Below, in pieces: positions 1-5,460 of a DNA stretch of 5,460 bases (position 1 is its first letter; every line of letters begins with the position of its first letter). A model generated the notes under the pieces. The model was not told the origin of the DNA. It did no database searches and was given only the letters and a program-made list of their open reading frames with translations. Made by a program: the position numbers and the translations under genes. Source of the stretch: Planctomycetota bacterium (GTDB lineage: Bacteria > Planctomycetota > UBA1135); NCBI GenBank assembly GCA_014382465.1, contig JACNJP010000473.1, positions 1-5,460 of the forward strand, in the 5' to 3' direction.

Positions 1-77
1 CTCCGGCGATGGCGGTCGGGGTCGACGACCGCAAGCGCACGAGGACCGAATTGCTCCGCTGGCGGCTGGTGGATTAG
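1..77 (+). CDS. 3' end of an unidentified protein (partial)
   Basis: The frame starting at base 3 is open from the window edge to a TAG at 75-77 and encodes 24 residues ending in ELLRWRLVD. The tail is rich in Arg, Asp and Leu and looks like an ordinary soluble C-terminus. The stop lies 63 nt before the aldehyde dehydrogenase start on the same strand, so the two genes could be co-transcribed. No family can be recognised from so short a piece. It is called coding because of its position, its strand and the lack of any competing gene; chance openness in GC-rich DNA is a real alternative. Confidence 0.4.
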   Translation, partial: PAMAVGVDDRKRTRTELLRWRLVD

Positions 78-140
78 GGCCAGCGAAAGGGGCCGGATTC
101 CATCGGTGCGTTGGCGTGGTGTGGAGATTAATCTGTGTAG

Positions 141-1553
141 ATGGAACTGGCGCTGCCGCAGGTGTTGGATCGGGCTTCGGGCGGGTCGCGGGTGACCGTG
201 AGGGCGCCGGAGGACGGCGCATTCCTTGCGGAAGTGGGGCTGGCCGCGGCGGCCGAGCTGAGCGCGGCGATCGGGCGGGCCGAAGGTTGTCGCCGGGTGC
301 TGGCCGAGGAGGACGCGGAGCTTCGAGCCCGTCGCTTGAGGGAGGTGGCGCGGGCGGTCAGGGCACGGTTCGAGCAGTTCGCGGCCTTGATCTGCGCCGA
401 GGCGGGAAAGCCCATGAGATACGCGCGAGGCGAGGTCGAGCGGGCGGTGAGGACCTTCGGGGTGGCGGCGGACGAGGCCCTGCGGGACCTGCGGCAGGAC
501 CTTGATTTCGGCGAGCGCGCGGGGCGCCTCGAGCGCTTCCCGGTGGGAGTGTGCAGCTTCATCACCCCTTTCAACTTCCCGCTGAACCTGGTCGCGCACA
601 AGGTGGCGCCGGCGATGGCCGCCGGTTGTCCCTGGGTCCTGAAGCCGGCGGAGAAGACACCGCTGACGGCGCTGCTGCTGGCGGAGGTGCTGGACGCGGT
701 CGAACCGCGCCTGCCGGAGGGCTCCTGGGCGGTCTTGCCGGGGCTGCCGGCGGAGGCCGGCCCGCTGGTGGACGACCCGCGCGTGCGCCACTTCAGCTTC
801 ACCGGCTCGGCGGCGGTCGGCTGGGAGCTGAAGCGGCGGGCGGCCCACGCCAGCGTCACGCTGGAGCTCGGCGGCAACGCTGCCGCGATCCTGGCGCCGG
901 ACTGGAGCGACCTCGAGGCGGCTCTGGACCGCTGCGCGGTGGCCGCCTTCGCCTACTCCGGTCAGGTGTGCATCTCGCTGCAGCGGCTGCTGGTGCCGGA
1001 GGCGCTGGTCGAGCCGGTGGTCCAGGGGCTGGCGGCGCGGGCCCAGGCGCTGCGCTGCGGCCCGCTGGCCGAGCCCGAGACCGACTTCGGACCGATGATC
1101 GACGAGACGGCGGCGCGGCGCGTCGAGGCCTGGATCGGCCACGCCCTGGCCGACGGCGCGCTGGCGCGCTGCGGCGGCCTGCGGGACGGCGCCTTCTTCG
1201 AACCGACCGTGCTTACGGGGGTGTCCCCGCGCTCGCAGGTGTGGAAGGACGAGGTCTTCGGTCCGGTGGTGGCGGTCGAGGGCTACGCCGACTTCGAGGA
1301 GGCGCTGGCGCTCGCGGACGACTCGGCCTTCGGCCTCCAGGCGGCCCTGTTCTCGCGCGACGACCAGCTCATCGAGCGCGCCTTCCGGCGCCTGGAGGTC
1401 GGCCAGCTGATCGTCGGCGACAGCACCGTCTTCAGGGTCGACGAGATGCCCTACGGCGGCGTCAAGGGCTCGGGCTGCGGCCGCGAGGGCCTGCGCTGGG
1501 CGGTCGAATCGATGACCGAGCCGCGGCTGCTGGTGCGCTGGAAGCGTGATTGA
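141..1553 (+). CDS. NAD(P)-dependent aldehyde dehydrogenase
   Basis: A complete 470-residue cytosolic aldehyde dehydrogenase, which oxidises an aldehyde to the acid (or an acyl product) with NAD(P)+. Family landmarks appear in order: the PFNFPLN loop with the oxyanion-hole Asn at about 145; the cofactor-binding KPAEKT segment with Lys168; the Rossmann turn FTGSAAVG at 220-227; the general-base Glu242 in LELGGN; the nucleophile Cys277 in GQVCIS; Glu371 in EVFGP; and the C-terminal GGVKGSG segment at 439-445. Length is normal and no key residue is missing. The CISLQR context after the nucleophile resembles the branch holding phosphonoacetaldehyde, lactaldehyde and y4uC-like dehydrogenases rather than betaine-aldehyde types, but substrate cannot be assigned. 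The ATG is fixed on its upstream side by an in-frame TAG directly before it (138-140). The only Shine-Dalgarno-like match, GGAG at 123-126, is 14 nt away, which is longer than ideal. The gene converges on the symporter gene. Confidence 0.95.
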   Translation: MELALPQVLDRASGGSRVTVRAPEDGAFLAEVGLAAAAELSAAIGRAEGCRRVLAEEDAELRARRLREVARAVRARFEQFAALICAEAGKPMRYARGEVERAVRTFGVAADEALRDLRQDLDFGERAGRLERFPVGVCSFITPFNFPLNLVAHKVAPAMAAGCPWVLKPAEKTPLTALLLAEVLDAVEPRLPEGSWAVLPGLPAEAGPLVDDPRVRHFSFTGSAAVGWELKRRAAHASVTLELGGNAAAILAPDWSDLEAALDRCAVAAFAYSGQVCISLQRLLVPEALVEPVVQGLAARAQALRCGPLAEPETDFGPMIDETAARRVEAWIGHALADGALARCGGLRDGAFFEPTVLTGVSPRSQVWKDEVFGPVVAVEGYADFEEALALADDSAFGLQAALFSRDDQLIERAFRRLEVGQLIVGDSTVFRVDEMPYGGVKGSGCGREGLRWAVESMTEPRLLVRWKRD

Positions 1554-1558
1554 GCGGA

Positions 1559-1573
1559 CCGGCGCGCCGCCGG
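1559..1573. terminator. Short GC hairpin between convergent genes
   Basis: The 21-bp gap between the two convergent stop codons contains CCGGCG (1559-1564) and its exact reverse complement CGCCGG (1568-1573) around a 3-nt loop. It could help end transcription from both sides. There is no T-run on either strand, so it is not a classical intrinsic terminator, and such pairs arise easily by chance at this GC content. Confidence 0.2.
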
Positions 1574-1574
1574 C

Positions 1575-3488
1575 TCACAGCTCCTTCTCGACGATCACGA
1601 TCCGGCCTTCCTGGAAGTGGCCGGCCTCGAAGACGTCGGGGGCGAGCAACACCACCTCGCCGAGCGCGTGCGGCTCGGCGTGGAGGCGGGCGTGAGCGGA
1701 GCGCAGGCCGCCGAGCCACCAGCGCTTGTCGCAGACGTAGGCGAGGTCGCCGGCGCCGGCGGCCATGCCCTGCAGGGCCTCGGCGTCGACCTGGACCGCG
1801 CCCTCGGGCAGGCCGGGCTCGACCCGCCAACGCAGCGGCAGGGCGAAGCCGCGGGCGTCGTTGGGCTCGCCGCCCTTGAAGGCGCGGCGGGCGGTCTCGA
1901 GGGTCCAGATGGTCATGCCGTCGGTCTGCTCGTCGGTGCGGCGGCGCGTGAACAGGCTCACGACCACCGCGGCGCCGAAGCATGCGACCAGGTTGTAGAG
2001 GGCGCCGATGTAGCTGTAAGGGTGGCTCTCGGAGGCCGGGATGCCGTGGGAGAAGGGCGCGATCAGGGTCAGCGGCCAGACCCGGCCGGCGACGATCAAG
2101 CCGCCGCCGATGACGAAGGTGGCGACCGCGCCGGCGGTTGTGAAGCGGCGCCAGAAGATCCCCAGCAGGATCGCCGTGACCAGCGGCGGCGTGAGGGTGC
2201 TGTGGAAGGCCCCGTGGGCGCGGTAGACCGAGTCGAAGGAGGTGAAGATCCACGCCGCGCCGACCCCGAGCACGGTGGCGCCGGCCGAGACCATCATCGC
2301 CACCTTGAGGTAGTGCTTGTCGTCCCGGCGCGGCGCGGCCAGCCGATAGACGTCGTTGACGAACACCGCCGCCACGGCGTTGATCAGCGTGTCGACGGTG
2401 CTCATCAGCGCCGCCGTGACCGCGGCGACGAAGAAGCCGAAGCCGGCCTTGCTGGCCACCAGGGCGGTGACCAGGGTGAAGACGTCGTCCGGCGAGGTGT
2501 CCGCGGGGAGGGCGCCCTGGCTCACCATGCCGCGCCCGATCCAGCCGGCGCAGCCGACCGCGATCGCCGACAGAGGCATCATGAACAGCACGTTCACGGC
2601 CGCGGCCTTGCGCCCCTCGTTGACCGACTTGCAGGCCAGGAAGCGCATGATCAGCCCCTGGTTGATGAACAGGAAGCCGATCGATCCGGCGACCGCGTCC
2701 TGCCAGAAGATGCCGACGAAATTGAAGCCGGGGTCGTCGTTGAAGCTGGCCAGCGGCAGCTTGAAGTCGGCGGGCAGGGCGGCCCAGAAGGCGCCGAGGC
2801 CGCCGAACCAGTCGAGGCCGAGCAGCAGCAGCGCCAGCCCGGCGAACAGCAGGATGAAGCCCTGCAGCAGGTCGGTGAAGATCACCGCGGTCTGGCCGCC
2901 GAAGGTGATGTAGACCCCCGCCACCAGGGCGACGACCCAGATGATCTCCATCAGGCTCCAGCCGAGCGTGCCCTCCAGGATCGGGTGCAGGGTCTTGGCC
3001 ATCGTCAGGAAGCCGATGCCGATGTAGCCCAGCATGTAGAGCAGCAGGCTGATCGTCGCCAGCACCCGCACCGGGCGGTTGAAGCGGCGCTCGAAGTACT
3101 CGGGGATCGAGCGCACCCGCATGAAGTAGATGATCGGCAGCCAGCCGAACATGAACAACGGCATGAAGAACCAGTCGTTCATGTAGGTCATGGTCGAGCT
3201 GAAGCCGTGCTCGAAGCCCATCGAGGAGTACTTCAGGAAGCTGTGGCTTCCCACTCCGGTGGCGACGATCGACATCGTGATCAGCCACCACTTGAAGCGC
3301 CGGCCGCCGAAGAAGAAGTCCGAGGTGCTCTTGTTGAAGCGGGCGAAGTAGGCGCCGAAGCCGAGGACCAGGACGAAGTAGCCGACCACGACCACCCAGA
3401 AGACCGGCGAGTTGCCGGCCTCGGCGGCGATCTGCTTGGCGGCGGCGACGTCGCTGTCGGAGGCTTGCTGGAGGAGGAGGCGCAGCAC
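1575..3488 (-). CDS. Sodium:solute symporter (SSS/SLC5 family) with C-terminal soluble domain
   Basis: A 637-residue inner-membrane transporter of the LeuT-fold sodium:solute symporter family, which imports a small solute using the Na+ gradient. About 13 hydrophobic segments span residues 29 to 515, the first at about 29-49. Family signatures are visible: GGQTAVIFTDLLQG at 197-210 (the classic GG-x2-AV-x2-TD-x2-Q motif), the INQGLIMRFLACKS loop at 275-288, and AALMSTVDTLIN at 359-370, whose Ser363/Thr364 match the Na2 sodium-site pair of the family. After the last helix come about 120 residues that are not membrane-spanning, containing DLAYVCDKRWW and LGGLRSAHARLH near 581-604. Thirteen helices would put this tail in the cytoplasm. 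The start is a GTG only 9 nt after the stop of the upstream small membrane-protein gene, with no convincing ribosome-binding site, which suggests translational coupling. The substrate is unknown; sugars, amino acids, carboxylates and sialic acids are all handled by this family. Confidence 0.93.
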   Translation of the reverse strand: MLRLLLQQASDSDVAAAKQIAAEAGNSPVFWVVVVGYFVLVLGFGAYFARFNKSTSDFFFGGRRFKWWLITMSIVATGVGSHSFLKYSSMGFEHGFSSTMTYMNDWFFMPLFMFGWLPIIYFMRVRSIPEYFERRFNRPVRVLATISLLLYMLGYIGIGFLTMAKTLHPILEGTLGWSLMEIIWVVALVAGVYITFGGQTAVIFTDLLQGFILLFAGLALLLLGLDWFGGLGAFWAALPADFKLPLASFNDDPGFNFVGIFWQDAVAGSIGFLFINQGLIMRFLACKSVNEGRKAAAVNVLFMMPLSAIAVGCAGWIGRGMVSQGALPADTSPDDVFTLVTALVASKAGFGFFVAAVTAALMSTVDTLINAVAAVFVNDVYRLAAPRRDDKHYLKVAMMVSAGATVLGVGAAWIFTSFDSVYRAHGAFHSTLTPPLVTAILLGIFWRRFTTAGAVATFVIGGGLIVAGRVWPLTLIAPFSHGIPASESHPYSYIGALYNLVACFGAAVVVSLFTRRRTDEQTDGMTIWTLETARRAFKGGEPNDARGFALPLRWRVEPGLPEGAVQVDAEALQGMAAGAGDLAYVCDKRWWLGGLRSAHARLHAEPHALGEVVLLAPDVFEAGHFQEGRIVIVEKEL

Positions 3489-3497
3489 GACCGCGGA

Positions 3498-3707
3498 TCA
3501 GAGGAAGAGCGCGAGCAGGTTGCCCGCGAGGTGCAGGCCGGCGATCCACAGGAACCCCGTGAACAGGACCCGGAACCAGCGGCGATCGGCGAAGCGGGTC
3601 CGGTCGCAGGCGCCGCTGCGCACGACCAGGGCCAGCGAGCCGAAGAAGAACAGCCCCCCCACCCCGTAGAGGTAGAGGTAAGGCAACCAAACCCTGTTGA
3701 AGTCCAT
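3498..3707 (-). CDS. Small two-helix membrane protein, putative symporter accessory subunit
   Basis: A 69-residue hydrophobic protein starting MDFNRVWLPY. Two membrane helices are predicted by eye: about residues 8-29 and 45-69, joined by a basic loop (Arg30, 36, 38, 42, 43). The positive-inside rule would place that loop in the cytoplasm with both ends outside. It is not signal-peptide-like, and the second helix runs to the last residue. The frame stays open upstream to 4364, but that extension lies antisense-offset within the HAD gene and is low-complexity Arg/Pro/Ala sequence, so the ATG at 3707, preceded by AGGA 11 nt upstream, is the sensible start. The symporter begins 9 nt after its stop. 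By analogy with small subunits beside SSS transporters (DUF4212 type, or YhdT beside PanF) it may be a transporter subunit, but it lacks motifs I recognise from those families, so function is inferred from context only. Confidence 0.75.
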   Translation of the reverse strand: MDFNRVWLPYLYLYGVGGLFFFGSLALVVRSGACDRTRFADRRWFRVLFTGFLWIAGLHLAGNLLALFL

Positions 3708-3718
3708 GACGGCGCAGA

Positions 3719-3722
3719 TCCT
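3719..3722 (-). promoter_or_regulatory. Shine-Dalgarno-like AGGA for the small membrane protein
   Basis: On the minus strand AGGA lies 11 nt before the ATG at 3707. It is a modest match, but it supports the short 69-residue start over the much longer open frame upstream. No convincing -35/-10 pair could be picked out in the 149-bp gap (3708-3856) between the HAD stop and this start, so whether the transporter pair has its own promoter or is read through from the HAD gene is open. Confidence 0.35.
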
Positions 3723-3856
3723 AGCAGGGCCGGAGAGCCGGGCGGAGCGGGCAGTCCAGGCTCCGATGGAAGGAGGGCACGGCGATGCGAGTGCACGGGC
3801 GGGTCCGCGCGCACCGAAGAGAAGGCACGGTCCAGAGGGCGCCGGCTCCCGCCGTT

Positions 3857-4780
3857 CTAGCAGCCGGCTGTAGATGCCAGGGCCGCCCTTTCCTTGGTGA
3901 GGCCCAGCACGATCCGGGGCAGCGAGGTCAGGTGCGAGACCACGTGGTCGATCCGGCCAGGCTCGGGGCCGACCGCGTCCAGCACCCAGCGCGGCGTGTG
4001 GCGGCGCGCGACCAGAACGGTCTCCCTGGGCGCCGCCGGATGGCCCTCGAGCGCCATCGCCAGCGGCACGGCCAGGTCGAGCGACAAGACGTCGCCGATC
4101 ACCACGTCGGGCGACTCCCGCTCGACGATGGCGCGGTACTGCGGGCGGTCGACCGGCACCGTGCGGCCGTTGAAGTCGAGGCTGCGGTCGGTGGGGCCGA
4201 ACCACTGCTTGCCGGCGCGGCCGTAGACGCGCAGCGGGCTGGAGCCGGGCTCGGTCTCGCGGGCGTCGGCGACCTGGTGGCCGTGGTGGGCGAACCAGCC
4301 AATGATCTTCTCGGCCGGGGCGTTGGTGGCCCAGGTGATCGTGGCGCCGCGGGCCAGCAGCCACTCGAGCACGCGCTCGGCGCCGTGGGTGAGGTCGTGG
4401 TCGACCTGCTCGCGGAAGGCGGCGCAGGTGCTGTGGAAGCAGTGGTCCATGAAGACCGTGAGCGACTCCCAGCGCCTCAGGACGGCGTCGCGCGCCTGTC
4501 GGGCGCTCTCGGTCTCGCCGTTCTCGATGTACTGCCCCATCGCCGCCGGCAGGCAGAAGAAGTCCTCGTCGACGAAGGAGGCGAGGCGGTGGTCGATGAG
4601 CCAGCCGTAAGCGTGCGGCCGCGCCATGACCGCCGCGGCGTACTCCTCCAGCCGGGCCTCCACCCGCTCGTGGGCCTCCTCCAGGACGAGGCCCAACTCC
4701 CGCACCACGGTCGCGTGCACCGCCCGCGCCTCCCGCGCCGGCTCGGTCCAGACCCCGTCAAAATCGCTGACGATCCTCAC
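3857..4780 (-). CDS. HAD-superfamily hydrolase (probable phosphatase)
   Basis: A 307-residue cytosolic HAD-fold protein. Motif I is SDFDGVWT at 5-12, giving nucleophile Asp6 and acid/base Asp8. Motif II is WATNAP at 150-155 with Thr152. A candidate motif III lysine is Lys191 in GRAGKQWFG. Motif IV is GDVLSLD at 229-235 with Asp230 and Asp235 for Mg2+. All catalytic positions of a phosphatase are therefore present. About 135 residues separate motifs I and II; this mostly helical stretch, rich in Glu, Arg and aromatic residues and including HCFHS near 113-117, is probably a C1-type cap that sets substrate choice. I cannot name the substrate. The start is a GTG placed so that motif I is immediately N-terminal, as is normal for HAD enzymes; the ATG at 4788 is out of frame. 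There is no good ribosome-binding site, and a long palindrome ends 12 nt upstream. Confidence 0.85.
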   Translation of the reverse strand: MRIVSDFDGVWTEPAREARAVHATVVRELGLVLEEAHERVEARLEEYAAAVMARPHAYGWLIDHRLASFVDEDFFCLPAAMGQYIENGETESARQARDAVLRRWESLTVFMDHCFHSTCAAFREQVDHDLTHGAERVLEWLLARGATITWATNAPAEKIIGWFAHHGHQVADARETEPGSSPLRVYGRAGKQWFGPTDRSLDFNGRTVPVDRPQYRAIVERESPDVVIGDVLSLDLAVPLAMALEGHPAAPRETVLVARRHTPRWVLDAVGPEPGRIDHVVSHLTSLPRIVLGLTKERAALASTAGC

Positions 4781-4792
4781 CGCCCCATTCTA

Positions 4793-4853
4793 GGGGTCAG
4801 ACATCGATTGAAATGGGAGGTACGACCCCTCAATTCAATCGACGTCTGACCCC
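4793..4853. repeat. 61-nt near-perfect palindrome (REP/MITE-like)
   Basis: Bases 4793-4821 pair with 4825-4853 around a 3-nt loop (4822-4824). Of 29 positions, 25 are Watson-Crick, one is a G-T wobble (4816/4830) and three mismatch (4803/4843, 4813/4833, 4818/4828). The outer ends read GGGGTCAGAC and GTCTGACCCC. The arms hold AT-rich patches (ATTGAAAT, AATTCAAT) unlike the surrounding coding sequence. It sits between the stop of the secreted-protein gene and the GTG of the HAD gene. There is no T-run, so it is not a standard intrinsic terminator, though its RNA hairpin would be very stable. GGGGTCAGAC-ended palindromes are, from memory, often found as dispersed intergenic repeats in bacteria, sometimes linked to Y1/REP-type transposases; no transposase lies in this window. 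Confidence 0.85.
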
Positions 4854-4859
4854 AGGTGG

Positions 4860-5460
4860 CTACTGGACGTCGAATTGGGTTGCGGGGGTGACGGCCTTGT
4901 GGGTGCCGGCTTGGGTGATGACGGCGGCGGCCCAGACTTGGAGGCCGGCGCCGGCGGCGGGGATGGTCAGGAGGCTGGAGAAGCCGGAGCCGCCGGCGGA
5001 GACGGTGCCGCCGAGCATCGCCAGGTGGCCGAGGGCCCACTGGGTCAGGAAGTCGTTGTCGAGGTCCAGGAACAGCGAGGTGCCGGGCACCGGGATGCCG
5101 CCGGAGTAGGGGCCGCCGCCGGAGGAGCTGAGGATGACGTAGAAGGCGTGGCCGGGGTAGGCGGAGGCTTCCTGGAGGAAGAAGCGGATGCCCTGCCCCA
5201 CCGCCGGGACGCCAGTCACGGTCAGGAACGGGGCGCTGACCGGCGACAGCAGCACGTCCTTGACCACCGGGGTGGCGCCGAGGGTGATCTTGTGGGTCAC
5301 GCTGGCGTAGCCCGGCGCGCTGAAGCTGAAGTCGTAGCTGCCGTCCCGCAGCCACATGTGGTAGCGACCGAAGTCGCCGCCGCTCTGCTGCAGCTCGCCC
5401 TCGGTCCAGTTCAGGCCGGCGGCGCTGACGGTCGCGACCACCGGCTGGCCGGTCGCGGAA
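4860..5460 (-). CDS. C-terminal part of a probable secreted protein with carboxypeptidase-regulatory-like domain (partial)
   Basis: The frame is open from the right edge to a TAG at 4860-4862, giving 199 visible residues; the true start lies outside the window, and the GTG at 5441 is only an internal codon. Visible residues 1-60 look like a carboxypeptidase-regulatory-like (transthyretin-type) beta domain: GQPVVATVS, then FGRYHMWLRDGSYDFSFSAP, an arrangement of G-Y, a short loop, G-(S/T)-Y and S-x-P-G-Y that is typical at the C-terminus of secreted M14 zinc carboxypeptidases. Residues from about 78 to 199 form a second Gly/Ala/Pro-rich all-beta-looking domain with PVPGTSLFLDLDN near 123-135, a style I associate with extracellular proteins of Planctomycetota. 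No membrane helix or sorting motif ends the protein. A role as a peptidase is possible but the catalytic part is not in view, so only secreted multidomain protein is supported. The stop is 6 nt from the palindrome. Confidence 0.75.
   Translation of the reverse strand, partial: SATGQPVVATVSAAGLNWTEGELQQSGGDFGRYHMWLRDGSYDFSFSAPGYASVTHKITLGATPVVKDVLLSPVSAPFLTVTGVPAVGQGIRFFLQEASAYPGHAFYVILSSSGGGPYSGGIPVPGTSLFLDLDNDFLTQWALGHLAMLGGTVSAGGSGFSSLLTIPAAGAGLQVWAAAVITQAGTHKAVTPATQFDVQ

Noticed and set aside
111..133. Possible promoter TTGGCG with ATTAAT before the dehydrogenase
   Set aside because: The boxes are only about 10-11 nt apart, too close for a sigma-70 promoter.
128..877. 249-codon minus-strand open frame antisense to the dehydrogenase
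   Set aside because: Ser/Ala/Arg-rich shadow of the aldehyde dehydrogenase; no recognisable fold or motif.
1462..3690. 742-codon open frame on the minus strand overlapping the symporter
   Set aside because: Its translation is low-complexity Arg/Leu/Gly/Pro/His sequence with no domain, in another frame of the clearly real symporter. It reflects high third-position GC.
3708..3856. Possible promoter for the transporter pair (TAGGAT near 3718-3723 on the minus strand)
   Set aside because: TAGGAT is only a 4/6 match to the -10 box, sits about 10 nt from the start codon and has no -35 box at normal spacing.
1617..3860. 747-codon open frame on the plus strand antisense to the symporter
   Set aside because: The product is an Ala/Glu/Asp/Arg/Gln/His-rich composition artefact with no motif, antisense to a gene with clear SSS signatures.
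3498..4364. 288-residue version of the small membrane protein
   Set aside because: The added N-terminal 219 residues are Arg/Pro/Ala-rich and overlap the HAD gene on the same strand in another frame. Only the last 69 residues look like a real protein, and they have their own ATG.
3785..4849. 354-codon plus-strand open frame antisense to the HAD gene
   Set aside because: Composition is Arg/Gly/Val/Ala-biased without a domain, while the opposite strand has all four HAD motifs.
4793..4853. Palindrome as a classical rho-independent terminator
   Set aside because: Neither strand has a T-run after the stem, and at 29 positions the stem is much longer than usual. A mobile repeat fits better, though it might still affect readthrough.

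Overview
GC-rich, densely coded window that looks chromosomal and bacterial. The partial protein at the right edge combines a carboxypeptidase-regulatory-like beta fold with a Gly/Pro/Leu-rich C-terminal domain of a style I associate with secreted proteins of Planctomycetota and related environmental, often metagenome-assembled, lineages. This is a tentative guess from protein style; there is no rRNA or other marker gene here.

Layout: the left edge carries the last 24 codons of an unidentified plus-strand gene (ends at 77). A complete aldehyde dehydrogenase follows on the plus strand (141-1553). It converges tail to tail, with a 21-bp gap, on a minus-strand block. Read in its own direction, that block runs from the right edge leftward: the 3' end of a probably secreted multidomain protein (5460-4860), a 61-nt near-perfect palindrome (4793-4853), a HAD-superfamily hydrolase (4780-3857), a 149-bp gap, a 69-residue two-helix membrane protein (3707-3498), and a 637-residue sodium:solute symporter (3488-1575). 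No tRNA, rRNA, CRISPR array, transposase gene or clear sigma-70 promoter was found.

How the parts relate: the clearest functional unit is the small membrane protein and the symporter. They are 9 nt apart, the symporter starts with GTG and has no good ribosome-binding site, so translation is probably coupled. This resembles the known arrangement in which a small two-helix subunit partners an SSS-family transporter, but the small protein does not look like the families I know for that role. The symporter also has a soluble C-terminal extension of about 120 residues. The dehydrogenase and HAD hydrolase could act on metabolites related to the transported solute, but nothing in the sequence proves a shared pathway.

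The main oddities are the palindrome, which fills almost the whole gap between the secreted-protein gene and the HAD gene and ends 12 nt before the HAD start codon, and the small-protein/symporter pair.
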